Origin: Oscillibacter valericigenes
GTDB lineage: Bacteria > Bacillota > Clostridia > Oscillospirales > Oscillospiraceae
DNA length: 64,000 nucleotides
Reading direction: 5' to 3'
Assembly (NCBI RefSeq): GCF_021531315.1
Contig: NZ_JAFBIQ010000002.1
Location: forward strand, 1-64,000
The notes beneath the pieces are model-generated. The model was not told the DNA's origin and did no database searches. It saw nothing but the letters and a program-made list of their open reading frames with translations. The position numbers and the translations under genes were made by a program. Shown piece by piece: positions 45,940 to 55,590 of this stretch. Within the stretch, counting starts at the first letter, position 1. Each line of letters begins with the position of its first letter.

Positions 45940-45965
45940 GGGGGCGGGCGGTGACGCCCGCCCCC
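45940..45965 (-). terminator. GC-rich hairpin between the two SLH genes
   Basis: An 11-bp perfect GC stem (45940-45950 with 45955-45965, loop of four) followed on the minus strand by ACGCTTTATTTC lies between the two SLH genes. It may partly terminate transcription or separate the messages. Confidence 0.55.
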
Positions 45966-45976
45966 GTTGGGGAAAA

Positions 45977-48900
45977 TCATTTGGGATAGATGGTGGGCTT
46001 GCCCCATTCCGAGCCGGCGTTGGCTATGTCGAACCGGGGACGATACAGGCCGTCCTTGTCCTTGAACTTGCTCATGACAATAGACAGAGCCTCTGTGCCG
46101 GTGATGCCGCGGCTGTTGGAGATGGAGGAGGAGAAGGTGATCGCGGTTCCAAAGGTGATATTCTTGTATTTAATCTTCAGAGATTCGCAGGGAGCGTTCG
46201 GGTCGTTCTTTTTCAACCCGGGAACGACATAGGGATTGGTACCCGTAAGAAGGAGCGTGGAGCTCTTGAAGTTGGAATCCACACCCAAATCTATGAGACT
46301 TTTATCAACGACCTGATAATACTTCGGACTGCCGCCGGTTGTGTCCTTATCCTTATAGTAGAGCGGCGTACTGAAGGCGATGGTGACTTCGCCGCTGTAC
46401 GGTTTTTCAGCCTTCAGCGGATCCGTTTCGGGGGGGGTGGTGGCCGTCGTGCTCGTTGAGATCGAGATCACCTGCGGCGGCGTGTTATCCGGGTAGTAGA
46501 GGAAACCGCCGGCGCTGAACGCGTAGCCGGAACCAAGGGGGCTCTTGCCGATGGCGACAAACCAGTACGTCATGTTGGGGTTGTTCGGATTCATGCCGTT
46601 TTTACAGTTTGTCGAGGTCTGCGTCCAGTTGTTCCGTGTGTCCAGATTCATCGTTCCGCTGGCCATGATGCTGGTGCCGTTTGTGCTGGCCGCGTTCAGG
46701 GAGTTGGCGATCTCGTTCTGTACGGTCTGCTTGGCAAAAAGGTCAAAGATAGAGCCTTGATTATAGCCGCCTACCGAATAGGACTGCGCCATCGCCTGAA
46801 TCAGCGTCAAACTCCTGTATTGCTGACAATTCGCAATATCCTTATCTGTCAGTCCGGCGGCCTTGGCCACGCCCTCGTCCCAGCAGGTATCCATCGTCTG
46901 CTTGAGCGTGTCGCTCTCCTGACCGGAGACGATCAGCAGATACTTTACGCTCGCGTCCTTTGCAGTGGTGTTGTGGCTCCGCGGAACAGACTGAACGATG
47001 GCCTCAGGGTTGTTCAGCGATACGCTCAAGGTCGGCCGCACCACATTTTCAGTCTGGAAACGGAAAGCGTAAACGCCGGAGGTGGATTCCGGGGACTCGC
47101 CCTGAAGGACAATGTAGGCGATGTACTTGGTGCTGGCCTCCAGTCCGGTGAGCTTAACGGTTTTCATGCTGCCGTCGTAGCGGCCGGTGCCCGCAAGGAA
47201 ACGGGGAGCCTGATTCTGATAGGTGCCGCTGGTAATGGTGCTGGCAAGCGGCGCGGAAACGTTGCCGTTGTCTACTGCCGTCAGACCAACACCGTTTTCC
47301 GGCAGTTTATCCCAGTTGGCGTCGGTGATTTGGGTGTTAGCGGTATCATTCAGGGTGGTGGTAATGTTTCCTACCTGCGTGACCACATAGTAGAACTTCG
47401 TGTTGGGGCGGTTGAGCATGATGTCGATGTTGGCGCTGGAATCGCCCACGGTGAAGGTGGGCCTGCCGCCGCTGAAGGTGGGCGGATTCTGGTCACGGAA
47501 GGTGCGGGAGACCGTGTACTCCCTGGGCACGCCGATCTCCTTCACAGCGTAATTGCTGGTCTGCAATTCCTTGTAGTTGCCCGGGGTCAGGGAGAGATTC
47601 GCCAGATTTTTTAGGGTTCCATCGGTTCCGGATACGGGAAGAAGGGTCAGCTCCACCTTGCCGCTCCAGTCTTTTTCCGTTGCGGACCCGCCCAGCGAGG
47701 TGACCTTGATGGCGTATTCCCGGTCAGCGCCAAACTGCTTGAGCTGCTCCGGTGTTTTCCCCAGCGCACCGGCAAGGGTGACGCCTGTCCGGGGTTCATC
47801 GCTGGTGGTGCTGATCGTGATCGCTTGCTTGCCAATCTGCGTCCAAGTGGGTTCACCCACCTCCCGCTGGTAGATCTCAAAGGAGAGGGTCTTATCCGAC
47901 CAGATCACCATGTCCCAGAGAATGCTGTCGCTGACACTGGAGGCGGTGACGGGAGAGATGCGGAAGGTCATATCCGGGGCGGCACCACTCGTGAGTGTTC
48001 CGCTGTTTTCCACGGCGGAGAACACCAGCTGCGCGTCGATGGTGGTGAATTCCGGCAGCTTGGTCACGCCGCGGCTGCCTACCATGGCGTTCTCCGCCAC
48101 GGAGGTATCTACAATGCCGCTGAGCTCGAAGTAGTATGTCACGCCGCTGGAGAGGTTGATGGCGCTCTCGATGGGCTTATCCTTGTTGTAAGGGAAGGTG
48201 ACGATCATCTCGCCGCTGTCCGCGTCCAGCGTGACGGTGGCGTAGCGGTAGTCGATGACCCAGTCGCCGACGCTGGTGGCGGTTTTTTCCGCTACAAGGG
48301 TGGGCTGGCCGCTGGCGGGCCGATAGTAGAGCTTGATGTGAGATCTCAGGGCGTTTGCCAGCGCCTCCCGCGCGGCGCCCTTTTTATCTGCGGGAGCCGA
48401 GAATATCTTATCATAGAGCGTCTTGAAATCGTTGTAGACCGGCTTGCCGGTGCCGTCCTGCGTCTTGCCCTTTACGCTTTCGGAGAACACAAGGCGGATG
48501 GACGTGTCGGGATAGGGAGTGGGGAGTTTGCCGCTGTCCGTGCCGTCGTGGGTGAACTCCTGCTTGACGGTGGGCGGCTCGCTGTCCAGCGTGTTCAGCA
48601 CCAGGGGGAATTCAAATTCCCCGGTGTAGACGTTGTAGTTGCCCGCCTTGTCCTTGACCACATAGTAGAGGTCGTAGCGGGTCTGTCCTTCCAGGCCGCT
48701 GACGGTGAATTTCACATCGGCAGCGGCCTTGGCGGCGTTGGCGCTGCCCTTTTTCAGCGCGCCCACGCCGGACTCGATCTGAATTTTTGCGGCCAGAGTT
48801 TCCTTGTCCGTGATGCCGTTGGCAAAGAAGTCCGCGCCGTGCTTGACCACGGCCCAATAGAGGGTGGCAGGCTCGTTCACCGAGAAGGTCACGGAGACGG

Positions 48901-51001
48901 AGCGGGCCGCCACATCGGACACCCGGATGCTTTGCAGCACGGGGGGCGTCATATCCAGCGTGGTGACGCTGAGCTTCTTCACCGCGGAGCTCTTGCCGTT
49001 GTCGGCGTCGTTGAGCCAGAGGTAGAGGTCGTAGGTGGTTTCCTCCTTCAAATAGGCGGTGTTCACCCGGGGGATCAGCAGCGGCGTGTTCTTCTTCACG
49101 TCCACCACGCCGTAGCCCAGGTTGCCGGTGATGGAGCCGGTTTTGAAGTTGGCCGCCGTGGGCGCGACGGAGCCCTTGGGCAGCAGCGCGTAATAGAGGC
49201 GGCAGTCCTTGGTGGGCATGACCATGGCCTGCACGATCTGCTCCTTGCCGGCGGCGTCCGTTTTGGAGAAGGTCATGTTGGTGTAGGGATAACCGGCGGC
49301 GAAAGCGGGGACCGTGTCATCCGGGGTGGTGAAGGCCGTGACTTTCACGGGGCTGTGCCGTCCGCGGGCGTCCACCAGCATGGCGGAGATGTAGTAGGAG
49401 CCGTCCTTGGTGAGACCGGAGAGCTTGGCGGTCAGCTCCGTTTTGGAGGCCGCGACCTTGATATTGCCGCTCTTGACCACGGAATGAGAGGTGGCGGGGT
49501 TCAGCAGGACGGTCTCGTTCACGGAGCCGTCCGTCAGGGCGGTGACGGCCCAGTAGATCGTGCCGCTCTTGTTGGCGCTGAACACGGCGTCCGCCGAGGT
49601 GGGAGCCACGTTCCGCGCGGCGGGATAGCCCGCCAGCAGGCGGGGATCCTCAGAGGATTCGATGGCGGCGGCGGAGTCCATCACCGTGCCGCTGATGCTG
49701 CCGGTCACGCCGGGGCGCACCACGACGGTGTCGGGCAGCATGGGGATGGTGGAGCCGCTGGCGTTGACCGTGGCGTTGGTGATGTCGCCCTTGCCGGTCA
49801 CGGTGGCGGCGGTGTCCAAATTCAGATCCCGAACGGTGCCGTTGGCGCCGATGTCCAGCGTGGAGCCGGCGGCCCGCTCGTCTACCGTCACCTTATTGGC
49901 CACGCCGCCGCCGATGCCCAGGAAGGAAGCGGGGGAGCGGTTGATGACCTCCTTGATGTTGCCGGCAAGCTGGAACTGAGCGCCATCGGCGCCGTCCAGC
50001 TTGATGAGGGACAGGCCCTTGCCGTCTGCCGTCAGATCCTCGATATAGCCGGAGGTGCGGGCGACGGTGTCCTTGATGCTGGTGAGGCCCTCGGCCCGGA
50101 CGCTGAGGTACTGGTTGGTCATGCTGTCGATCTCCAGACCGTTGGCCGTCACGTTCCGCAGGATCACGCTGCTCTCGCCCTTCTGACTGGCGCCGGTGCC
50201 GCAGACCACGATCTTGCCGCCCACGGTGACGTTGTTGAGCACCACGTCGTCAAGACCGATGCCGCCGGTGAGGTAGAGGTTGCCGGTGACAATGGTGTTG
50301 CTCAGGGTGACGCCGGGAGCGGTGATGGTGAGGTTGCCGTAAACGTTACCGACATTCTGCTCACCGGAGCGGTTCACCAGCGTTCCGATAGCGCGCGAGA
50401 GAACGCTCGCGGCCTGCCCGCGCGTAATAGGCTCCTGCGGGCGGAAGGTGCCGTCCGCATAGCCGTTGATGATGCCCATGTCGGTTGCCTGACTGACGAT
50501 GCCTCGGCTCCATGTGCTGATGCGCTTGCCGTCTTGATAATCCTGCGTGGAGCCGGGCGTGTTTTTCAGACGCAGGCTGCGCCCGACAAGGGCGACGGCC
50601 TGCTCACGGGTCACAAGGGCATTCGGGGAGGCGGTGGTAGCGGAGCTTCCTTGAAAGTAGCCCGCCTTATAGGCAATGCGGATGTCATCGGCGTACCATG
50701 CGTTGTTCGGCACATCGGTGAAGGGATTTGCGCCCATCTCCTGATAGCCGAAAGCGCGGTTGAGCATGGCGACAAATTCCGCGCGGGTGATCGCTCGCTC
50801 ACCGTTCAGCTCGCCGTTGGCGTCGCCCTTCATCACGCCCCATTCCTGCATCTGATTGAGGTAGGGGTCCATCCATGAGGCGGCCTCCGCCGTTTGGGTG
50901 AGCGTCAGTGAAACGCCAAAGAGAACGGCGAGGCACAGCCAAAGGCTTGCCGCGCGCCGTGCGGCGTTGGTGATGCAGGTGAGGATATGGGGTCTTTTCA
51001 T
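45977..51001 (-). CDS. Large S-layer homology protein with beta-helix and fibronectin-type repeats
   Basis: This 1,674-residue exported protein has a signal peptide (LWLCLAVLFGVSLTLTQTAEA), three N-terminal SLH domains (about 37-200; e.g. ITRAEFVAMLNRAFGYQ, NPFTDVPNNAWYADDI, YADGTFRPQEPITRGQA), a polymer-forming beta-helix (about 215-400, NVYGNLTITAPGVTLSNTI), and several fibronectin/Ig-like units with repeated GTIYWAV / LYYALLPKG / TLYWAVVKHG motifs. It is likely a surface scaffold. It overlaps the upstream PilZ gene by four bases. GGGAGA supports the start; longer in-frame starts are within the PilZ gene. Confidence 0.92.
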   Translation of the reverse strand: MKRPHILTCITNAARRAASLWLCLAVLFGVSLTLTQTAEAASWMDPYLNQMQEWGVMKGDANGELNGERAITRAEFVAMLNRAFGYQEMGANPFTDVPNNAWYADDIRIAYKAGYFQGSSATTASPNALVTREQAVALVGRSLRLKNTPGSTQDYQDGKRISTWSRGIVSQATDMGIINGYADGTFRPQEPITRGQAASVLSRAIGTLVNRSGEQNVGNVYGNLTITAPGVTLSNTIVTGNLYLTGGIGLDDVVLNNVTVGGKIVVCGTGASQKGESSVILRNVTANGLEIDSMTNQYLSVRAEGLTSIKDTVARTSGYIEDLTADGKGLSLIKLDGADGAQFQLAGNIKEVINRSPASFLGIGGGVANKVTVDERAAGSTLDIGANGTVRDLNLDTAATVTGKGDITNATVNASGSTIPMLPDTVVVRPGVTGSISGTVMDSAAAIESSEDPRLLAGYPAARNVAPTSADAVFSANKSGTIYWAVTALTDGSVNETVLLNPATSHSVVKSGNIKVAASKTELTAKLSGLTKDGSYYISAMLVDARGRHSPVKVTAFTTPDDTVPAFAAGYPYTNMTFSKTDAAGKEQIVQAMVMPTKDCRLYYALLPKGSVAPTAANFKTGSITGNLGYGVVDVKKNTPLLIPRVNTAYLKEETTYDLYLWLNDADNGKSSAVKKLSVTTLDMTPPVLQSIRVSDVAARSVSVTFSVNEPATLYWAVVKHGADFFANGITDKETLAAKIQIESGVGALKKGSANAAKAAADVKFTVSGLEGQTRYDLYYVVKDKAGNYNVYTGEFEFPLVLNTLDSEPPTVKQEFTHDGTDSGKLPTPYPDTSIRLVFSESVKGKTQDGTGKPVYNDFKTLYDKIFSAPADKKGAAREALANALRSHIKLYYRPASGQPTLVAEKTATSVGDWVIDYRYATVTLDADSGEMIVTFPYNKDKPIESAINLSSGVTYYFELSGIVDTSVAENAMVGSRGVTKLPEFTTIDAQLVFSAVENSGTLTSGAAPDMTFRISPVTASSVSDSILWDMVIWSDKTLSFEIYQREVGEPTWTQIGKQAITISTTSDEPRTGVTLAGALGKTPEQLKQFGADREYAIKVTSLGGSATEKDWSGKVELTLLPVSGTDGTLKNLANLSLTPGNYKELQTSNYAVKEIGVPREYTVSRTFRDQNPPTFSGGRPTFTVGDSSANIDIMLNRPNTKFYYVVTQVGNITTTLNDTANTQITDANWDKLPENGVGLTAVDNGNVSAPLASTITSGTYQNQAPRFLAGTGRYDGSMKTVKLTGLEASTKYIAYIVLQGESPESTSGVYAFRFQTENVVRPTLSVSLNNPEAIVQSVPRSHNTTAKDASVKYLLIVSGQESDTLKQTMDTCWDEGVAKAAGLTDKDIANCQQYRSLTLIQAMAQSYSVGGYNQGSIFDLFAKQTVQNEIANSLNAASTNGTSIMASGTMNLDTRNNWTQTSTNCKNGMNPNNPNMTYWFVAIGKSPLGSGYAFSAGGFLYYPDNTPPQVISISTSTTATTPPETDPLKAEKPYSGEVTIAFSTPLYYKDKDTTGGSPKYYQVVDKSLIDLGVDSNFKSSTLLLTGTNPYVVPGLKKNDPNAPCESLKIKYKNITFGTAITFSSSISNSRGITGTEALSIVMSKFKDKDGLYRPRFDIANAGSEWGKPTIYPK

Positions 51002-51636
51002 ACCTGTTCTCCCTTCGTGTTTTCGTTGACGGTATCCTTGTGGGGACGACTTTTGAGCTGCACGCGAAAGACGGCCTCGCGCACAACGGTTTCCTCGTCG
51101 TCGCACATTTCGATGAATTTTGCGGCGTAGAGACAGCGCTCTCCGCTCAGCTCGTTTCTGCGCAGGACCTGACATTTGAGAATAACGGGCCGAACCGTTA
51201 CGGGAATGACGATCTCGCAGCACTCCCCCACCTGAAGCACGGGGGCGCAGTAAAAGGCCACGCCGCCGCAGCTGAGGTCGATGGAGCTGATGGCCCGCCG
51301 TCCCTGCCACTGGGCACTGCGAAGGGGATAGATAAAGCTGGAGAAGCGGACCGGGACGCGCAGGTTGCGCCAAAAGGAGCTGTCCAGCAGGGCGATGCGC
51401 TCCAGCACGAAACGGTCGTCCCTGCGGCGCAGCAGCCTGCATTGCAAAGAGACCTTCCCGCCGGCGACCTCGACCAGATTGATCACCTCGTGGCGGGCGA
51501 CATCGTCCTCCTTCCCGTCAAGCACCTGAATCTCAAGCGTCTGACCGCTTGTAGGGGTGAGAAGCTTTGCGCTGCCGAGCGGATTGCTTCCGCTGTCGAG
51601 CAGAAGGATTATGTTGTTTTTATATAGGGCTTCCAT
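50998..51636 (-). CDS. PilZ domain c-di-GMP receptor, second copy
   Basis: This 212-residue protein has a YcgR-like N-terminal domain and a PilZ domain with RxxxR at 93-97 (RVPVR) and DxSxxG at 120-125 (DLSCGG). It is a distant paralogue of the PilZ protein at 24.6 kb. Its position between flagellar export accessory genes and an SLH gene suggests c-di-GMP control of surface protein or flagellar output. Start at 51636 follows AGGAGG. Confidence 0.88.
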   Translation of the reverse strand: MEALYKNNIILLLDSGSNPLGSAKLLTPTSGQTLEIQVLDGKEDDVARHEVINLVEVAGGKVSLQCRLLRRRDDRFVLERIALLDSSFWRNLRVPVRFSSFIYPLRSAQWQGRRAISSIDLSCGGVAFYCAPVLQVGECCEIVIPVTVRPVILKCQVLRRNELSGERCLYAAKFIEMCDDEETVVREAVFRVQLKSRPHKDTVNENTKGEQV

Positions 51637-51656
51637 AGGCTGTATCCCTCCTGTGA

Positions 51657-51965
51657 TCAAGTCTGCGGCGGCGCGCCGTCCCCGTCCGGCTTCTCCGGGT
51701 CGAACTGGAGGAAGTAGACGTAGATCTCGACGATCACCTGATATAAGCTCTCTGGGATCTCCTGCCCCAGCTGGAGCTGGGAGAGGATGGTGGCAAGAGA
51801 ATTGTCCTCGTAAATGGGTACGCCGCTGTCGGCGGCGGTCTCCACGATCTTTTCGGCAAGATAGCCCATGCCGGAGGCCACAATGACCGGCGCGGTGTCG
51901 CTCTCGCCGTAATGCAGGGCGACGGCCCGCTTGGCCGGTCTGGAGGCAGGATCACGCTCTGACAT
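51657..51965 (-). CDS. FlhB-like cytoplasmic-domain protein (FlhX/YlqH)
   Basis: This 102-residue protein matches the C-terminal half of FlhB without the membrane part: KRAVALHYGESDTAPVIVASGMG, then PIYEDNSLATILSQLQLGQEIP. The NPTH-type autocleavage motif of FlhB is absent, as in YlqH. It may tune the flagellar export gate. It overlaps the upstream YlqG-like gene by 14 bases, reproducing the ylqG-ylqH pair of Bacillus. Confidence 0.9.
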   Translation of the reverse strand: MSERDPASRPAKRAVALHYGESDTAPVIVASGMGYLAEKIVETAADSGVPIYEDNSLATILSQLQLGQEIPESLYQVIVEIYVYFLQFDPEKPDGDGAPPQT

Positions 51966-53382
51966 TCACACCGCTCCTTTTCTCAAAAATCTTGGGGAAT
52001 ACCTCCGTCAGCGTGACGGGCTTATCCATGCGCCGCACCGTAACCTTGGCGGGGGTCAGGTCGTTGCGGCGGACGATGTCGGTCAGGGACTGCTCAATGC
52101 GCTGGGCGAAGGGCAGCGCCTGGGCGGGACAGCCCACCTGCACCTCCACCTCGCTGCCCCGAGTGGTGAGGATCACGTCGAAAAAGCCGAGAGACTGCAC
52201 ATCTATTTTAAAGAGCAGCTTCATGCCGTGGTCCTTCCGGCCGGAGCCGTCCCCCCGGTCGTTTTCCGCGTCAGGGTCCACCCACAGCTCGGAAAAGAGC
52301 ATCCGCCCGTTCCATTCCAAGGGGAGCAGGTAGTGGTTGATGGGCATATACACGCTCTCGTTGACCAACATGGCGCTGACGAGGTTGCGGAAGATCTGCT
52401 GCACGTCGGCGCTGCCCTCGCCCCGGAGGGCGGCAGCCGCGGCGGCGGAGAGATGATCCGCGAACTGCACGGCCCGGGCGTCCCGGCCCGCGCCGTCCTT
52501 CAGCAGCGTGAGAAGGGACTGGTCGTCGATGCCTTCAAGCTGGCCCTTCAGCGTACCGTAGCCGCCCAGCTGGTGGAACAGCTCCAGAAGATTTTCCACG
52601 GAGCCGTTCTGGTAGCGGGCCACGTTCAGCGTCAGCATGGTCAGAAGCTCACGGGGCGTTCCCATATCGTGGGTGCGCTCTACATATTCCGACATATAGG
52701 GGATCGCGCCCTTTTGCAGCAGCGCCAAATTCCCCTCGCGGTCGCCTGCGGCAATGCCGTTTTCCAGCTGAGCCAGCAGCTCGTAGAGCTTGGCGCCCCA
52801 GCTGGCGGGCATGGTGTCGGCCATGCCCCGCAGCTCCCGCAGGAGGTTGCCCTCGATATGGACGGTGGAGGAAAAGTCGGCGTAGCTTTTGAGAAACTTG
52901 AGGATGTCGGTCTGCACGGCATCGGATGAGGCGCGGGCGTAGGCCCCCCGCAGCAGCGCGAACAGGGCGCCGCCGAAGCGGGTGCCCGCGCGCATCTGCC
53001 CCTTGAGGAACTCAAGCAGCTGCCCCTCGTCCATCTCCAACAGCTCAAAAGCCTTGGCCATCTCGGTGGCCACGCCCTCGCTCATGCCGGAGAGCACCAC
53101 CGTCCGCTCGCCGGCGAACAGGCGGGAGAGGCTTTCGGACATGGATGGAGCGGCGCGAAGCCGCTGGAGGAAGGCTTGGAAATTCGAGTCGTAGCGAATG
53201 GGACCGTCGCCCTGCAAATTGCTGTCCTGCCGGTCGGTCCGCCGATCGGCGCGGTTGACCTTGCTCAGGTCCGGCGCGTTTTGAATATGGGGGTTTTCCG
53301 GCGCTGTTTGGGGCATACGGTTGTTGTTCAGGGATTTATCATAACCGGGCACGGGGTTGGTCGCGCCCAAGAGATCGGGCAT
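51952..53382 (-). CDS. FliK-like/YlqG-like hook-length control protein
   Basis: This 476-residue protein has a disordered, Asn/Gln/Pro-rich N-terminus, a long helical middle and a C-terminal globular Flg_hook-type domain (LLFKIDVQSLGFFDVILTTRGSE-like beta strands). Position directly before the FlhB-like gene and size match ylqG. It probably helps switch export specificity in flagellum assembly. GCGAGGTGA precedes the ATG. Its promoter region is shared with the divergent cheA. Confidence 0.75.
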   Translation of the reverse strand: MPDLLGATNPVPGYDKSLNNNRMPQTAPENPHIQNAPDLSKVNRADRRTDRQDSNLQGDGPIRYDSNFQAFLQRLRAAPSMSESLSRLFAGERTVVLSGMSEGVATEMAKAFELLEMDEGQLLEFLKGQMRAGTRFGGALFALLRGAYARASSDAVQTDILKFLKSYADFSSTVHIEGNLLRELRGMADTMPASWGAKLYELLAQLENGIAAGDREGNLALLQKGAIPYMSEYVERTHDMGTPRELLTMLTLNVARYQNGSVENLLELFHQLGGYGTLKGQLEGIDDQSLLTLLKDGAGRDARAVQFADHLSAAAAAALRGEGSADVQQIFRNLVSAMLVNESVYMPINHYLLPLEWNGRMLFSELWVDPDAENDRGDGSGRKDHGMKLLFKIDVQSLGFFDVILTTRGSEVEVQVGCPAQALPFAQRIEQSLTDIVRRNDLTPAKVTVRRMDKPVTLTEVFPKIFEKRSGVNVRA

Positions 53383-53436
53383 TTTTCTTCACCTCGCAAA
53401 AAAAGTTGACGACGGCACTTATCTTTTTGCCTTTTC

Positions 53437-53452
53437 TGGTCGATATAAATAA
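53437..53452 (+). promoter_or_regulatory. Sigma-D-like promoter upstream of cheA
   Basis: GTCGATATAAATAA matches the sigma-D -10 consensus GCCGATAT closely and shares CGATATAAATAA with the element upstream of flgM. A TTAT box lies 18 bases before the CGATAT in both. The canonical TAAA -35 is not obvious. Confidence 0.5.
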
Positions 53453-53482
53453 AAAAGTCAAAAAGGCGGTGCTATATAGACC

Positions 53483-55564
53483 ATGGGTAGTGGAAACGAA
53501 ATCCTCGATACTTATATCTACGAAACCAATACGCTGCTTGAGCAGCTCGAGAGCATTGTTCTCGAAGCGGAAAAGGCGGACACCTTTTCTCAGGACGATG
53601 TGAACGAGATCTTCCGCATCATGCACACCATCAAGGGCTCCTCGGCCATGATGGAGTTTGATACGCTCACGACGATCTCTCACCGCATCGAGGATCTTTT
53701 CTTTATTATAAGAGAGAACACGATGTCCGTCGTGTCGGAGGAAAACCGTCCCGCGCTGTTCGACCTGATGTTCCAGTCCATCGACTACTTCCGGTCGGAG
53801 ATCGATAAGATCGAGGCGGGACAGCCCCTTGATAAAAATATCGACAGCTTTCTTGCAAATATTAATAGCCTGATCGCCAAAATTAAGGGCGAGCCGGAGG
53901 GGGCTGGGCAGTCGCCCGCTCCTGCGGCTGCCGCGCCTGCCGAAAAGAAGGACGCGGCTGTGTCGGCGGGCTCGACGGAGGATGGGAACGCGGACTTCCC
54001 CTATGCCCTGCGCGTCTTTTTCGACGAGGGCTGCGGCATGGAAAATCTCCGCGCCTTCATGCTTGTCACCGCAATTCGCGACTTCTGTGCGGAATCCGAC
54101 TTCCTCTTTGTGCCCGCGGGCATTGAAAATGACGCATCCACCGCCGAGCAGGTGATCGAAAACGGCTTCCTGCTGATGTTCAAGCACGCGGAGGATCGTG
54201 AGAAGGCGATCCCGGCCGTGCGCTCGTCCGGCTCCGTGCGGTCGTATCAGCCACACGACTATGAGCCGCCGAAGCAGGTGGAGGAGGAAGAAGAGCCTCA
54301 ATCCGCAGCTCCCGCCGCCTCGGCGGCGGTGTCCGCTCCCAGCGCGTCCGCGCCTGTGGCCGCGGCGGCAGCACAGCAGCACCAGAAGGAGAGCCTCATC
54401 AGCGTCAACCTCAGCAAGCTGGATCAGCTCTCCGCTATTGTGGGCGAGATCGTCATCACCGAGTCGATGGTCACGTCCTCTCCAGATCTCAAGGGGCTGC
54501 ATTTGGACGCGTTCTCCAAGAATGCCCGCCAGCTCCGCAAGCTGACGGACGAATTGCAGGACATCTCCATGTCCCTGCGGATGATCCCCGTGTCCAGCAC
54601 CTTCCAGAAGATGAACCGCATCGTCCGCGACATGAGCAAGAAGCTCAACAAGCAGGCCAAGCTCACCCTGATCGGAGAGGACACCGAGGTGGACAAGACC
54701 ATCGTGGACAGCATCGGCGACCCCATCATGCACATGATCCGCAACTCCATGGACCACGGCATCGAGGAGACCGAGGCGGAGCGCATTGCCGCCGGCAAGC
54801 CTGCGGTGGGTGAGATCATCCTCTCCGCGCAGGACACCGGCAGCGAGGTCATCATCGTCATTCAGGACGACGGCCAGGGCGTGAACGATGAAAAGGTGCT
54901 CAAGAAGGCCATCAAAAGCGGCATTGCCTCTCCCGATGTGGAGTATTCCCACCGGGACATCCTGAACTTCCTGATGATGCCCGGCTTCTCCACCAACACC
55001 GAGGTGACGGAGTTCTCCGGCCGCGGCGTGGGCATGGACGTGGTGAAAAAGAGCATCGAGGATCTGGGCGGCAACGTGTCCATCACCAGCGAACTGGGCA
55101 AGGGCATGACCACCACCATCCACATCCCCCTGACCATGGCCATCATGGACGGCATGGAGGTCTCCGTGGGCGAGTCCATCTTCACCATCCCCATCAAGAA
55201 CATCAACCAGAGCTTCAAGGTCTCTGCCAGCGACATCCTGCACGACTCCGTGGAGGGCGAGATGATCAAGGTGATGGACAACTATTATCCGGTCATCCGC
55301 GCGCGGCGTTTCTACCAGATCGAGGGCGGAACGGACACCATCGACGACGGCATCATGCTCTGGCTGGAGTCCAGCGGCAATTCTTTCTGCCTGTTTGTCG
55401 ACGAGCTGCTCGGCGAGCAGCAGATCGTGGTGAAGCCTCTGCCGTCCTACGTGAACAATTTTGACATGAAGAAGAACGGTATCGCCGGATGCAGCATCCG
55501 GGGCGACGGCAACATCAGCCTGATCCTCGATGTGGGAAATCTGTATTCCGCGATGCAAAACTGA
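53483..55564 (+). CDS. cheA: Chemotaxis sensor histidine kinase CheA
   Basis: This 693-residue protein has an HPt domain with His48 (IMHTIKGSSAMM), a P2-like regulator-binding domain (about 170-235), an Ala/Pro linker, P3 dimerisation, P4 ATPase (N box HMIRNSMDHGIE, G boxes QDDGQGVN and GRGVGMDVV) and a CheW-like P5 domain at the end. It autophosphorylates in response to chemoreceptors and passes phosphate to CheY and CheB. The Shine-Dalgarno (AAGGCGG) is weak and far. It is the first gene of cheA-cheW-cheR-cheB. Confidence 0.96.
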   Translation: MGSGNEILDTYIYETNTLLEQLESIVLEAEKADTFSQDDVNEIFRIMHTIKGSSAMMEFDTLTTISHRIEDLFFIIRENTMSVVSEENRPALFDLMFQSIDYFRSEIDKIEAGQPLDKNIDSFLANINSLIAKIKGEPEGAGQSPAPAAAAPAEKKDAAVSAGSTEDGNADFPYALRVFFDEGCGMENLRAFMLVTAIRDFCAESDFLFVPAGIENDASTAEQVIENGFLLMFKHAEDREKAIPAVRSSGSVRSYQPHDYEPPKQVEEEEEPQSAAPAASAAVSAPSASAPVAAAAAQQHQKESLISVNLSKLDQLSAIVGEIVITESMVTSSPDLKGLHLDAFSKNARQLRKLTDELQDISMSLRMIPVSSTFQKMNRIVRDMSKKLNKQAKLTLIGEDTEVDKTIVDSIGDPIMHMIRNSMDHGIEETEAERIAAGKPAVGEIILSAQDTGSEVIIVIQDDGQGVNDEKVLKKAIKSGIASPDVEYSHRDILNFLMMPGFSTNTEVTEFSGRGVGMDVVKKSIEDLGGNVSITSELGKGMTTTIHIPLTMAIMDGMEVSVGESIFTIPIKNINQSFKVSASDILHDSVEGEMIKVMDNYYPVIRARRFYQIEGGTDTIDDGIMLWLESSGNSFCLFVDELLGEQQIVVKPLPSYVNNFDMKKNGIAGCSIRGDGNISLILDVGNLYSAMQN

Positions 55565-55590
55565 TTAGATAAATGAATGAGGTGAAGAAC

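Noticed and set aside
47825-50878. Long plus-strand frame opposite the large SLH gene
   Set aside because: It is an antisense shadow with Gly/His/Asp-rich noise and no domain.
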